Source of the DNA: Lotus japonicus
Lineage: Eukaryota; Streptophyta; Magnoliopsida; Fabales; Fabaceae
NCBI RefSeq assembly: GCF_012489685.1
Contig: NC_080046.1
Location: 63,069,984-63,133,983 of the forward strand
Length of the DNA: 64,000 nucleotides
Direction of reading: 5' to 3'
The notes under the pieces are model-generated. The model was given only the letters and a program-made list of their open reading frames with translations. It did not search any database and was not told where the DNA came from. The first letter of the stretch is position 1. Each line of letters starts with the position of its first letter. Both the position numbers and the translations under genes were made by a program. This document shows, piece after piece, positions 1-11,156 of the stretch.

Positions 1-599
1 AAGAAGAAAGCAACAGTGGAGAGCTTCAAAGCTCGCTTAGCGGCTGCAGGAATTCCCATCTTGAAGCTGAAAAACGGAGGACGCTGCTCACAAAAATCGT
101 AGCAAACAAACAGTCAGTGCCAATGAGAATCAAAGAGAGTAACGCATTTCAAAAGGGTATAATATTCAGTATTCACCTGAATGATCGGAAACTCCAAAAC
201 CCATCTCCGCTTGAAAATGTAATGCAGCCCGAAAAGCGAACCGACGAGGAAACCTCTAAGCCCCACTCTCCCAACAGAGCTAACCCCGCAGAGGGATACC
301 GCGGCGGAGAAGCCGGATGCGGCGGAGGCGGCAACGAAGAGGGAGAAGTTGAAGTAGAGGTTGAGTCGGCGGCGGAAGTCGGTGGAGGGGAGGAGGGGGT
401 AAGGGGAAGCGATGAGGGAGAGTGTGATGGAGAAGAGGAGGAGGAAGGAGAGGAAGGGGAGGAAGGACCATAGTGGAGGGTTTGGGAGAGTGGAGAAGAA
501 GAAGAGGAAGATGAGGAAGGAAGGAATGGATTGCCAGATCAAGAAGCTGAGAAAGCGATTCTTCAAGAGGACATGTGGTGGTGATGGTGTTGGAGACAT
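1..599 (-). CDS. NDC1: Nucleoporin NDC1 homologue, N-terminal part (partial gene)
   Basis: NDC1 is a transmembrane nucleoporin that anchors the nuclear pore complex in the pore membrane. Two exons are visible. Exon 1 is 599-177 and begins at the ATG at 599-597; the longer reading frame to 620 starts with TTG and is not used. Exon 2 is 83-1 and runs off the window. The 84-176 intron has a CAG/GTGAA donor and a GAGCAG acceptor, and joining at those sites keeps the frame. The protein opens with a conserved block containing KNRFLSFLIWQS, followed by two or three hydrophobic segments and a positively charged YIFKRRWVLEFPIIQ stretch; exon 2 begins RPPFFSFKMG. This order matches plant NDC1 (Arabidopsis At1g73240 type) as I remember it. 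Most of the protein lies outside the window. The 84-176 intron is short (93 bases). Confidence 0.8.
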
Positions 600-1080
600 G
601 GACAAAGGTTGCTTTCTCAATCTTGTTCAGACAAGATGATGCTGGAGTGGTGACAGTGGTGAGCAAGCATGTAGTGACTTCTCCCTTCTTCTAGGTTTTG
701 TCAAGCAGAAATTGAGGGGTTTGGGTTTTCAATTTTCAAACCAGGGAAGCCTGGTGGGTAAAAAATTGACCATATTCTTAAAAATAATAGTAGGAACTAA
801 TTCCTCTTTTTGAAAATTTTTATCAATACAATTGTTGAATAAATAATAATTCAATCTTCCCCATTTAACGCGAATATGCAAATGAGGTCCCTAAATTTTA
901 GAAATCTCAATTTTGGTCCACGTTTATGCCGTTTGGGGTTAGGGGAAAACTCAGCAACGACCTCATGTCTTGTTTCCTCAACTCTTCGGTAGCGTTTGGT
1001 AGATAGGTGGAAAGGAAACGAAACAGAACATATGAGTTCCGTTATGTGTTTGTCATGCTTTTGTCACGCTACCGAAATTT
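600..1080. other. Upstream region of NDC1, no gene seen
   Basis: Sequence between the NDC1 start and the repeat array. It should hold the NDC1 promoter and 5' leader, read on the minus strand. The first part is moderately GC-rich and pyrimidine/purine skewed; the rest is AT-rich. I see no convincing open reading frame, RNA gene or transposon end here. Confidence 0.5.
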
Positions 1081-1690
1081 CACTTGTTTTGCTAATCTTA
1101 TTACTAGTTTAGCATCCATTTTCTAGGGGAAGACCTACCAAGGAACTTGGCTATTATTGTATCGACTCTTTTTTCATTTTTGTGTTGGTTTTATTGCTAG
1201 TGTAGCGGTAATTTTCTATAATTTTTTTTATCACTAGGGGAAGACAAATTGAGGGACCTCGAATCTTATTTCCTCATTTCTTCCTTTCCGTTCATTTTAT
1301 GATTTTATTACTAGTTGAACATTACTTTCCATCATTTTTGCTGGTTATGGGAAGACCCACTAGGGAACAATGCTCTTATTTCCTCAACTCTTCTTAAATT
1401 TTTTTTTTTTGATTTTATTGTTAGTTTAGAATTTACATTACATGATTTTTCATGGTTATGTGAAGCCCCGTTTAGGCCCCAATTCTTAATTCATAGACTA
1501 ATCTCCTCCCCTCCCCCTTTTCAATGCAGCTTTCTTGTGGATTCATGAAAACTTTGTGACATGTAATAAGATTATGAAAAGTGAGAACATCACACACCAA
1601 AACTCATGTCTAATAAAAATAAACGCAAAAGAGGGTGGCAACGAAGAGCAATCAAAAGCACGAGGAAAGACACGCGAAACAAATGAACTG
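1080..1690. repeat. Degenerate tandem repeat array, left block
   Basis: About four diverged units of roughly 100-115 bases. Each has a TTTTATT-A-TAGTTTAG-like start, a T-rich middle, and a (T)GGTTATGGGAAGACCCA-like or TAGGGGAAGAC-like core near 1125, 1238, 1345 and 1458, followed by a CTTATTTCCTCAACTCTTC-like tail. After the array comes a block with AAAAGTGAGAA, AAAACTCATGTC and AGCACGAGGAAAG at 1575-1670. The same core and the same trailing block recur at 2336-2745. No coding capacity is apparent. The block looks like decayed satellite or transposon-internal sequence. Confidence 0.6.
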
Positions 1691-2335
1691 ATAGAATGAA
1701 TCTGGTTTTTAAATTATTTAATCTAAACTTTAAATTATACCTAATTTTTATAATCTTATTAGTAATTATAGATAATTATTGGTATAAACTATTATCAAAT
1801 GAATTAATTTTTCATTCAAGTAATTATAAATTAATAATACCAAAAAAATCTCAAATAAGTTTAATTTAAGGATTGCACATTAAAGTTTTTTAACCCAGAT
1901 AATTTAATTAGGAACACCTTCATTGAGTCATTTATATATCATATACATTATTTCAATACTTTTTTGGTAAATTATTTTTTAATGATTATTGTTATCATAA
2001 TGTAATTTTAATACTTGACATTTTAATAATTAGTATACTTAATAATATAAATATTAAATGATTTTTAAAAAAAACATGTCATAATTAATTATGTCATTTA
2101 TGCCTCCTATAGGAAATTTAACAGTTATAGGTTTGTGTTCCAAAATGGGATAATTAAAATTTACAATGTTATTGTAGCTTTGAAATGCAGCAACCACAAC
2201 ATATGACTCATGATTGTCATACTTGAACAGGGTAATAAATGAATTTAAGGAAATAGCATACCTTTTAGATTCAGCCATTGAGTCATGCTAAAAGATCTTT
2301 TTTTTTTTGAAAGCTAAAAAAAGACATGAAATTTA
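1691..2335. other. AT-rich spacer between the two repeat blocks, no gene seen
   Basis: Very AT-rich DNA that separates two related repeat blocks. The only open frames are short and look random. It may be an insertion that split one repeat array, but I could not find clear terminal repeats or a target-site duplication at its ends. Confidence 0.4.
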
Positions 2336-2745
2336 GATATTGATTTTGTTGCAAGTTTATTGTTTATTTTTTGTGATTTTTTTCTGGTTAGGAGAAAACC
2401 CATCGAAGGCCTTAACTCAATCATCTTTTACTTTTTTGTGGTTTCTTGTTTTTTCGACTTTAATTTTATTTATATTTTTTCTGCTGATTTTAATGCGAGC
2501 TTGGTGTTTACTTTTTTCATAACTTTTGCTGGTTATGGGAAACCCATCAGGAGCTTCAACTCTTCTTTTCATTTTCAATACGGAACCTTGGTCGATTTGT
2601 GTAACTTTTATCCATGTAACATGCAGAAAAAGTGAGAAGATTTGCACAACAAAACTCATGTCGGCAAAAAAGATGAAAACGTAAAAGGGTGCAAATGAAG
2701 AGAAAGCAAAAACACGAGAATGGTGAAAATCACTTCCAACTTCAA
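2336..2745. repeat. Degenerate tandem repeat array, right block
   Basis: Two further units of the motif seen at 1080-1690. Core sequences CTGGTTAGGAGAAAACCCAT (about 2382) and GCTGGTTATGGGAAACCCAT (about 2529) are followed by a trailing block with AAAAAGTGAGAAGA, AAAACTCATGTC and AAAACACGAGAATGG. The trailing block aligns with 1575-1670, so the repeat plus its flank was duplicated. It sits directly upstream of the GDSL gene and may form part of its promoter. Confidence 0.6.
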
Positions 2746-2750
2746 CCTCT

Positions 2751-2762
2751 CTATATATATCT
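2751..2762 (+). promoter_or_regulatory. Probable TATA box of the GDSL gene
   Basis: CTATATATATCT lies about 90 bases before the ATG at 2844. In the usual plant spacing this puts transcription start near 2785-2795 and gives a short leader. It is preceded immediately by the repeat block. Confidence 0.5.
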
Positions 2763-2843
2763 ATTGTCTAAAGGAACATGGCATCAGACTTCAACATTCA
2801 TAGCTGCACATAAGTTTGCTTCAATATTTTCAAAATTCACCAA

Positions 2844-4596
2844 ATGATGGGCAATGGTAGATTAGAACATGTTAGCACTGCAGGATTGGTGCTTGTATTG
2901 CTGTTGTGTTGGAATGGGATAACGAAAGTGAACTCACAGTCAGCGAGAGTTCCAGCATTGTTTATTTTTGGAGATTCATTGGTTGATGTTGGAAACAATA
3001 ACTTCTTAAACACCATGGCAAAGGCAAATTTCTTTCCTTATGGCATCGATTTCAATGGTGGTGCAACTGGGAGATTTTCTAATGGCAGATCTCTCATTGA
3101 CTTCATTGGTAAATAATCTACTTTGTTACTGATACATGACTGCATAAATATGGACAATAAATTACTTAGAAATAACTGGAAAAAAATTCAAAAAAACTAA
3201 GAGCAAATGCCTTGTAGTGATGAGTATGTTGGATTGAATGCAATAATTGATATTCACTGGCTCTAAATTTTTTATTTTTTTACACAGGACAACTTCTAGA
3301 TGTCTCTCCTCCTCCACCTTTTGCAGACCCCTCATCTGTTGGATCCAAAATACTCAATGGAGTCAACTTTGCATCAGCTTCTGGTGGCATTCTTGATGAA
3401 TCTGGACGACACTATGTAATATATGCTATTCTTAAAATTATTCCAACTTGCATCTAGCAATCAACATAGTTTTTCTAATATATTGACATGTAGTCCCCTA
3501 TTGAACCAATGCACCCATAGTTAGTCTCCAAAGTTTTCCATTTTGTTTATTAGAAGAGTGCATCATTATTGTTCCTAATAAACTATTTAACTTTTATCTG
3601 TTTATGGTATATAAAAGAAGAATTATTGTGATGCAGGGTGATCGGTATAGCCTTAACCAGCAAGTTATGAACTTCAATAGCACATTGAACAAGTATAGGG
3701 AAATGATGAATGCAAATGCATTGAGTCAATACTTAGCCAAGTCCATAGTAATTATGGTTACTGGAAACAATGACTACATTAACAACTACCTTATGCCTGC
3801 ATTGTATCGCACAAGTTTCAACTATACTGCCCAGGAGTTTAGAAATATTCTCATTAACAGCTATACACAACAGATTCTGGTAATTTTTCTCCTTTTAAGC
3901 TTATACGTAGGGCTTATCAAGTATCTATTTATCATATCTCCTTCATCATGTCCATATTTTTAAGAGCTTGAAGTTGCATTTAGATTTACTATATATCAAA
4001 TTGATTTTAATCATGCTTTATTGCAGGCACTATATAACTTGGGTCTCAGGAAGTTCTTCCTAGCAGGAATTGGACCACTCGGTTGCACCCCTCATCAAAG
4101 AGCCAGAGGATTGTCCCCACCAGGAAGGTGTGTGGACTTGGTAAATCAAATGGTTGGACCCTTCAATGAGGGGCTTAGATCAACGGTGGAACAATTGAAC
4201 AAAAATCACCCTGATGCCATATTTACATATGGTAACACTTATCGTATCATTGGAGATATTCTAAACAACCCTTCTGCCTACTGTAAGATATAATAATCTC
4301 TTCTCAATCAATTTACACAATGAATAAAAATGAAGATGATGAATTTAACCAAATGGTAATGATTATCTTTTGCAGCGCTTAATGTTGTTGATAGAGCCTG
4401 TTGTGGAATTGGAATGTATCGCGGCCAAATATCATGTCTCCCTAATCAACTGCCATGTGCATTCAGAAGCCGATATGTCTTTTGGGATGCATTCCACCCA
4501 ACACAACCTGTAATATACATATATGCATGGAGAGCTGTTAATGGCCCGCCCGATGATTCTTATCCAATTAATATCAAGCAAATGGCTCTCCTTTAG
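2844..4596 (+). CDS. GDSL esterase/lipase, secreted
   Basis: A serine hydrolase of the plant GDSL (SGNH) family, which acts on lipid or acyl esters, usually outside the cell. Five exons keep one frame: 2844-3108, 3288-3415, 3637-3879, 4027-4282 and 4376-4596, giving 370 residues, the usual family length. Residues 1-32 form a signal peptide (hydrophobic core LVLVLLLCW, then VNSQS). Block I is [14 protein letters not shown] with the nucleophile serine. Block II lies in NFASASGGI, block III is [10 protein letters not shown], and block V is FWDAFHPTQ with the catalytic Asp and His. The C-terminal part with VDRACCGIG and YPINIKQM points to the At1g71250-like subgroup. The natural substrate cannot be told from sequence. 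A second GDSL gene at 35697-38426 has the same exon plan but is broken. I see no defect in this one. Confidence 0.9.
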
Positions 4597-4875
4597 TTTA
4601 CTTTCAATTGTATTATTGTTTCACTTGTGAAACAAATTTACCAAAATTAAAGTAAAACTAGTTGTGTAAACCGTGATTTGCTTAAGTATTAAATCAATAT
4701 AAATTATATTATTAAAGAAATGAATATAAATGTATGTTTTATAAAAATCTATTTCAGAAATATATGTATCTTTAAAATTCTGCTGCACACAAAGCCATAT
4801 ATATCAAACGCCTATGACTGGTTTCCTAGCTCCAGTCAAATAATGCTGCTGCTCACAAACCGAGACACCTTAGGA

Positions 4876-7800
4876 TTAGGACTGGTTTCCCTCAAGAAGG
4901 CTTTGTGTGTCATAATCTTTACCCCTGGCTCTCCTCTTCCATATGAGTGTCATTTCTTCAAATGTCAATCCTTTTGTCTCTGGCACAAACAAGAGCACAA
5001 ATAAGAATGCAACCACGGCTATAACACCAAGAATCGCAAAACTCCCACCAAGGCCAACAGCATCAGAAATTGAAAGAAAACTCTGTGACATTATCACACT
5101 GCAAACCCAGTTTACAGTGGCTGACATGCCCCCACATACACCTCGGAATTCTTCTGGATAGATTTCTGAGTTCACAGTCCATGGCACTGGTCCCATTCCT
5201 GGAGCGAAAAAAAGAAGGTACATAGCTAAACCAATGACTGCAATCCACCCGTAGGTTCTATTTGTGGAGTCAGATGCTTCAAGGTATGATCCTGCAGAAA
5301 GGATTGCCAGAGCTACAATTACACCTGACATGCTTGAGAGAGCCAATTTTCTTCGCCCTGCACGGTCAATTACATAAATGCCAAGAATTGTTCCAGCAAC
5401 ATTCATGCCAGCAACAATGAGGGATAAGAGAAGAGCTAACTGGTTGGAATTAAACCCAGCCATTTGAATGATTGTGGGGCTGTAGTACATGACTATGCTG
5501 ATGCCTGTGAACTGCTGAAAAGCCTGCAGCATAATGAACAAGTGAAAGAAGTTAAACAGCTTAAGATGCAAGCAATTTCAAAAGTATGCATGATGCATTC
5601 AATACTGTTGAGTGTTGAGACTGTAAAACGTTATAGAAGCTTACTGTAACTTGGTTCTATAAAAAAAAAACACAAGGAAGTGTAGTTTAGAAACAGAAAA
5701 GTTAGGCTTGTGTCAATGACCTGAAGTCCAGCCCCAACAAAAAATGCATGTCTGATTTCCTTTGATCTGAAAACATCCATGGATTTAATGCCCATCCGTT
5801 TCTGAAGTTCTTGCTGAGAAACAGAGTCGAAGTAATTGACTTCATCTTCCAGGCGCTCGTAATCATAGATATTACGAAGTACAGAAATAGCTTCCTCTTT
5901 CCTATTCTGTATATAAGATACCAGGGTAATATAACTTTCAGCACTGGGAAAGCATTTAAGTTAACAATTCTCAAATATAATTCATCAAATGAAATAGAAG
6001 CTTTTCACCTTTAGGAAAAGCCACCTTGGAGACTCAGGCAGGAAAAGCATAACACAAAACTGAATAACAGCTGGCAAACCAGCAACTCCTAGCATCCATC
6101 GCCAAGTCCCTGGAACCTGCCCCATTAAGATTTCATTAGGTGATTTCTAAAGCATTACAAAATCCCTTAATAGGCAATAACAATGCCATTGAGCCAAAGA
6201 AAATATCAAATTATTCAGACTTTCATTGCATCAACTGTTGCTTGAACAACATGCCCTTGCAAGTTTTTAGAAATATAAAATTGAATTCATTTTAAATAGA
6301 TGGTGAGTGTGATAAAGCTTTTCACTATTATCCAATGATAATGTCATGATGCCCTTTAATGAACTACGCTGCAACACATCATTAAAAAAACAGTATACAG
6401 ATTTACACGAATAGTACAAAATTAAGCTTTTTTTTTCGAAAGAAAAAGAATTCATTCAATAATAATATAGAACTTGAGGAACAATCCTTCTCAATGGATA
6501 AAACCAGAAAATTCTAAAATACACCCCAAGAATATTAAACAAAAACACCCCATGAAATGCTAAAGGATGAGAAAGACATCAACCCTCAGTACAAATGAAA
6601 GACAGAAGCTAAAAATACAATGCTTTCTATCCCAAAGCCAAACACCCAATACCAAAGGCTATTAAACCATCCAAAAATAGTGACAACCTCTGACTTACAG
6701 CCCCTGACAAATCAAAACTCCCAACAAGTTAGGCAAACACGTTTGGACAATTTATGTAGAAGCCAAACCCGCACAATAGCTCATTCACATAAATATAAAC
6801 TATTAACAGTTTTCTTCCACAGAGCATTTACTTGAATGCCAAAGCAGCCAAGCAGTGTCAGCATGACTAGAAATAGGAAGTTTAAAGAAAAAAGAGCGAT
6901 AGGCGGCCTACCTCGGTAAAGGCAAGATTTATGAGGTAAGAAAGAAACTGTCCACCAGTTATCATAAGCACATTTGTGCTCACTAATGAACCCCTTATTT
7001 CTGATGGTGAGGATTCTGCAATATATACAGGAGCAGTGACAGAAGCTACACCAATCCCAAGGCCAACAAGAAGACGGCCAAATATGACAAAATATGCATC
7101 TGGTGCAGCAGCCATAACAAGTGATCCAAGAGTGAAGACAACATCAGCACTGAGGGTGGCCTTCTTACGTCCAAACGCATCATTAATCCAGCCACCTGTT
7201 GCTGCTCCAATAATTGCACCAACCAATGCCATGCTTACAATTGTTTCCTGGCAAGTTAAAGTAAAAAATGATTTAGATTGCAGAGAAGGCAATATGGACA
7301 TGTATGCTAAAGGATACTAACAAGCAGCAAGTTTAGTTTATCTAAATAGATAGTAATGTTTCTGGCTTTTAGTGGAAATAAAGTACAACTCCAACAATCC
7401 ACCCTCTACAGAGCCACAGGCATACAGAAAAATAAAAGGATAAAAGAAACAGGAAAAAGGAATAAGCAATAAACGTACAAATTATAAATAATGCACAGTA
7501 GCACACCATGAAAACTCCGGAGTGCAGTAACTAGCGAGAAGTTGTCTCTATTTTTGGCACTGGAACCATAAATTCTGCAATTGCAGCAGTAAAGCCATAA
7601 AACAATACATTATCATATCCATATCTTCTTTCTCTTCCGAACTGCCAAAATCGTGTACATTTGAAATTAAACCTACCGTGTTTATAGATCTGAGACCAAA
7701 CTAACCACTTATGAAACAGGCAATCAAAAAAATGAATGTAACATTCATCTGAGCAGAAAAGCTTGTACCTGAAGTAAGCTACTTCTGCGGACTTCCTCAA

Positions 7801-8483
7801 AATCATCTTTAATATAGAGAAGGGCCCCTGATATAACACCTGCAGCAAATAACAGAGTTCCAAGTTAAGTCAGAATAGAGTGAAATGAACAAAATGAAAT
7901 CAATTACCAATCCATTAATTGAAAAGAAAAATCTTATCCATGAAATTCTCCAAATTAGAAAGAAAAAAAAAGTTTTGAATGAAATTAAATTAAATGCATT
8001 ACGCAGTCCATTCCATCTTGTTTCATTACAATTCAAAACATGAATCCTATTCTTATTTCACTTCATCCCCACCTATTTCCATCAACAATTGACAACTTTG
8101 AACAATATACAGGGATCATCATCATGTAGACATACACAAACAGTTAAAAAGCACATATTTAATAAATGGATTAAGATAAAATGTAAACATTACACATACA
8201 AGAAAAGTGATACAACAATTAAAAGCTGAGAATCTCAAATTGATAATCAAATTAGTTCATGAACTTAAACTAATAAAAATCCAATCCACCTATGCCGAAG
8301 ATTGAGATTGAAAGAGGTGGTGTTAGTGTTACCTGTATCGTAGCCGAAGAGGAGTCCACCTATGCCAGCAGCTGCAGTGACTCCGAGAATGTAGGGATTC
8401 TTGAAGTAGGACATTTTCCTCTCCGGATACAATTCCAAGTAATCGGAGCTCCCAGGCGTCGTCATCGTGTTTGTATGCACCAT
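4876..8483 (-). CDS. INT1: Inositol transporter 1 (tonoplast H+/myo-inositol symporter)
   Basis: A major facilitator of the sugar-porter family. Arabidopsis INT1 exports myo-inositol from the vacuole by proton symport. Six exons on the minus strand stay in frame: 8483-8333, 7839-7769, 7247-6912, 6116-6009, 5906-5721 and 5523-4876, giving 499 residues (Arabidopsis INT1 is about 509). Seen: [10 protein letters not shown] after the first membrane segment, FGRKKATL between segments 2 and 3, [19 protein letters not shown], the PESPRWL signature ending the first half, [16 protein letters not shown] in segment 7, [10 protein letters not shown], and the terminal [11 protein letters not shown]. The long extracellular loop of INT2-type plasma-membrane carriers is missing, which supports the INT1 class. 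The protein starts with a short hydrophilic tail containing [13 protein letters not shown]. It converges with the GDSL gene; the two stop codons are 277 bases apart. Confidence 0.92.
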
Positions 8484-8599
8484 CTTCGAAGACCAAGACC
8501 GTCTCGTGGGAGTTGGTTGCAGAAAGAGAAGAGAGATGACGGAGACACTATTTCAACGTTTTGTTTCAGATCAAAATGCAAAAATAAATTATAATTAGG

Positions 8600-9650
8600 G
8601 GACACTTTTGTCTAAATTAAGTTAATGACGACGTGTTCGCCATCAAGTAATGTCATCAGATTTACAATCATAGTATATATTCAGTTCAGTGTTCGTTAAT
8701 GTCGACCAACATGTTACATGTATGTGTGCTAAATGCCAAACTCAGCTCTCATTATAATAATCGAATGTTTTTCTGTCCTAATAAACAAGAACAAATATGC
8801 ACCACAAAAAATAAGAAATAGACAAGCTGGCAGGGTTATATGATACAATAATGCCTTTGTATATTGTTGTAATCAATTAAACATATATTGGCTTGTATAA
8901 ATGAAGAAAATACAAATTGTGTAATTTTCGACTATAACCCCATGTTTGCAAGAATTACATATATTGGCTTGAGTATGTAACTTGAGTCGCACACGACAAC
9001 TGAGAGCACTCGAGGAAATCTATGCGGGATAACCATAATCAACCTATCAAATCATTGAACATATTTACATGGGAAGAGTCTAGAACCTTGAACATGGTAG
9101 AAGGACATAGATAAGCACTAGCCAAAGGAATCCATCAGGCTTAATGATCCAACGATAACTTGCACCTTGCGTTGTGCTCATCAAGGAGCGTTATCGTTAT
9201 ACAACGATGATTGACAATTGACATCACTCTAAAAATAATGCTTGACACTATTCATCGAGTATGCTCAATTTACCATAATGTTACTCATCCAACACTACAT
9301 TTGACCTGAACATTGAAGTGCCCTTGCAGGTACCCCAACTTGGTGATTGAGGACCACCAACTCGACAACAAAAGAGCCATTAGCTTAACGATGGACGACA
9401 AAGACCCCTCCCTCGGCTTCACAATAAAAGACGACGAAGACCACCAATTTGACGACAGAGGACGATTGACAAACCAACCAACTCTAGGCGAAGATGTCGC
9501 TAAAACCACTATTCCTTTTTGGAAGTCCATTTCATTCCATACTCTTTAAGCCCAATTCCCAAAAATGAATAAGATTGATCCAATAGCCAAACTAGGCCCA
9601 TCCTCCCCCAGCTGTTGTTTCTGCGAAAAGCCCTTCTTCCCAGTTCGCTC
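8600..9650. other. Divergent intergenic region between INT1 and the PPR gene
   Basis: It separates two divergently oriented genes and should contain both promoters. The part nearest INT1 is AT-rich. Around 9300-9550 base composition rises and an open frame with repeated D/E-rich words (for example DHQLDN and DHQFDD) appears on the plus strand, but it has no family resemblance I recognise and no splice context. I see no transposon ends. Confidence 0.4.
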
Positions 9651-9671
9651 TCACTTCACTCCATCAACGAC

Positions 9672-10781
9672 ATGGCTACCATCACCAAACGATTCTTCAG
9701 TCTACGCTCTGCGTATTCATCTTCTCTCTTCACCACCACCACCACCGCATCCTCCCTCCTCCTCCACACTCCCACGCGCCGATACTCCACCCCACCCCGC
9801 ACCAGAACCCCACTCGAGAAACAGTTCGAGACATGGGTCAACCACCTCAAACCCGGTTTCACCCCTTCCGACGTCGACCGCGCCCTCACCTCCGTCTCCG
9901 ACCCCGATCTCGCCCTCGACATTTTCCGATGGACCGCCCAGCAACGCTCCTACAATCACACCGACCTCACCTACCTCACCATCATCAAACACCTCATCGC
10001 CGGCCGCCGCTACCAGCAAGCTGAAACCCTCGTCGAGGAGGTCATCGCCGGCGCCTGCGACGGCTCCATACCCCTCTACAACTCCATCATTCGCTTCTGC
10101 TGTGGTCGCAAGTTCCTCTTCAGTCGCGCCTTTGATGTCTACAACAAAATGCTCAGGTCTGAGGATTGCAAACCTGACCTTGAAACTTACACTTTGCTTT
10201 ACAATTCGCTGCTTAGAAGGTTCAATAAGTTGCATGTTTGCTATGTTTATTTGCACGCGGTTCGGTCTTTGACGAAGCAGATGAAGGCTGTTGGTGTTAT
10301 ACCTGATACATTTGTGTTGAACATGATCATTAAGGCTTATTCTAAGTGTTTAGAGGTGGATGAGGCGATTAGAGTTTTTCGCGAAATGGGGTTGTATGGG
10401 TGTGAGCCTAATGCTTATAGTTATAGTTATATTGCTAGAGGTTTGTGTGAGAAAGGGAGGGTGAATCAAGGGTTGGGGTTTTATAAGGAAATGAAGGAGA
10501 AGTGTTTGCGGCCGAGTACTAGTACTTATGTGATTATAGTTTGTAGTCTCGCTATGGATCGAAGGTTTGAGGATGCCATTGAGGTTTTGTTTGATATGTT
10601 GGGGAATTCTAGGTCCCCTGATCATCTCACCTACAAGACTGTTTTAGAAGGGTTGTGTCGGGAACGAAGAGCTGATGAAGCCTTTGACCTGCTTGATGAA
10701 TGCAAGAAGAGGGATATTTCTATGAGCGAAAAGATGTACAAGACTTTGTTGGATGATTTGCATTATGTGTGCCGGGAGTAG
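9672..10781 (+). CDS. Mitochondrial pentatricopeptide repeat protein (At3g25210-like)
   Basis: PPR proteins bind organellar RNA one base per repeat and help processing, editing or stability. This is a single uninterrupted frame of 369 residues, as is usual for plant PPR genes. The start is the ATG at 9672; the longer frame begins with a TTG at 9615. The N-terminus is rich in Arg, Ser and Thr (MATITKRFFSLRSAYSS), typical of a mitochondrial presequence. From about residue 75 there are P-class 35-residue repeats, for example CKPDLETYTLLYNSLL, VIPDTFVLNMIIKAYSK, CEPNAYSYSYIARGLCEKG and RSPDHLTYKTVLEGLC. No E, DYW or SMR domain follows the repeats. The segment CCGRKFLFSRAFDVYNKML matches the At3g25210 group as I recall it. 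The first third is GC-rich and the rest is not. RNA target unknown. Confidence 0.9.
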   Translation: MATITKRFFSLRSAYSSSLFTTTTTASSLLLHTPTRRYSTPPRTRTPLEKQFETWVNHLKPGFTPSDVDRALTSVSDPDLALDIFRWTAQQRSYNHTDLTYLTIIKHLIAGRRYQQAETLVEEVIAGACDGSIPLYNSIIRFCCGRKFLFSRAFDVYNKMLRSEDCKPDLETYTLLYNSLLRRFNKLHVCYVYLHAVRSLTKQMKAVGVIPDTFVLNMIIKAYSKCLEVDEAIRVFREMGLYGCEPNAYSYSYIARGLCEKGRVNQGLGFYKEMKEKCLRPSTSTYVIIVCSLAMDRRFEDAIEVLFDMLGNSRSPDHLTYKTVLEGLCRERRADEAFDLLDECKKRDISMSEKMYKTLLDDLHYVCRE

Positions 10782-11156
10782 ATTCTTTGGTTTTGTCGAA
10801 GTTGAATTCAGTTGTTCTATTGCTTGGTAGAGACTAGAGCCTGATTTTGGAGAGCCATGAATACTACTATACACATGAGATAAAAGTCAGCTGATTTTTT
10901 TCGAAAGAGTGCTGAATGTAGATAAATGGAAACACCTTGCTTAGAGATTTCTCCCAGATTCTTTTGGACTACTTCCTTGCAGAAGTAAAATTTACAGATT
11001 GGTGGAGAAGGCACCTGAATATCTGTTAATTGTTGACACACTGCCACTGGTAGTCTGGTACTGGTCTTGATGATATGGTGGCACAAACTCTTTTCAGATG
11101 AAATGAGCCACTTGTTATGAAAAATATGAGCGTGTGATATGGACCAGACCATGGTT
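10782..11156. other. Presumed 3' UTR and flank of the PPR gene
   Basis: Noncoding sequence after the PPR stop codon. No clear polyadenylation signal stands out. It leads straight into the duplicated segment that starts near 11157. Confidence 0.4.

Noticed and set aside
280..666. Open frames overlapping the NDC1 exon on both strands
   Set aside because: They are shadows of exon 1; only the frame with the KNRFLSFLIWQS block has family resemblance and correct splicing.
9313..9549. Small acidic open frame upstream of the PPR gene
   Set aside because: Short, repetitive and without homology I recognise; no splice or promoter context.
9565..10272. Pro/Ser-rich open frame and a long minus-strand frame over the PPR gene
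   Set aside because: Composition-driven shadows of the GC-rich start of the PPR gene.
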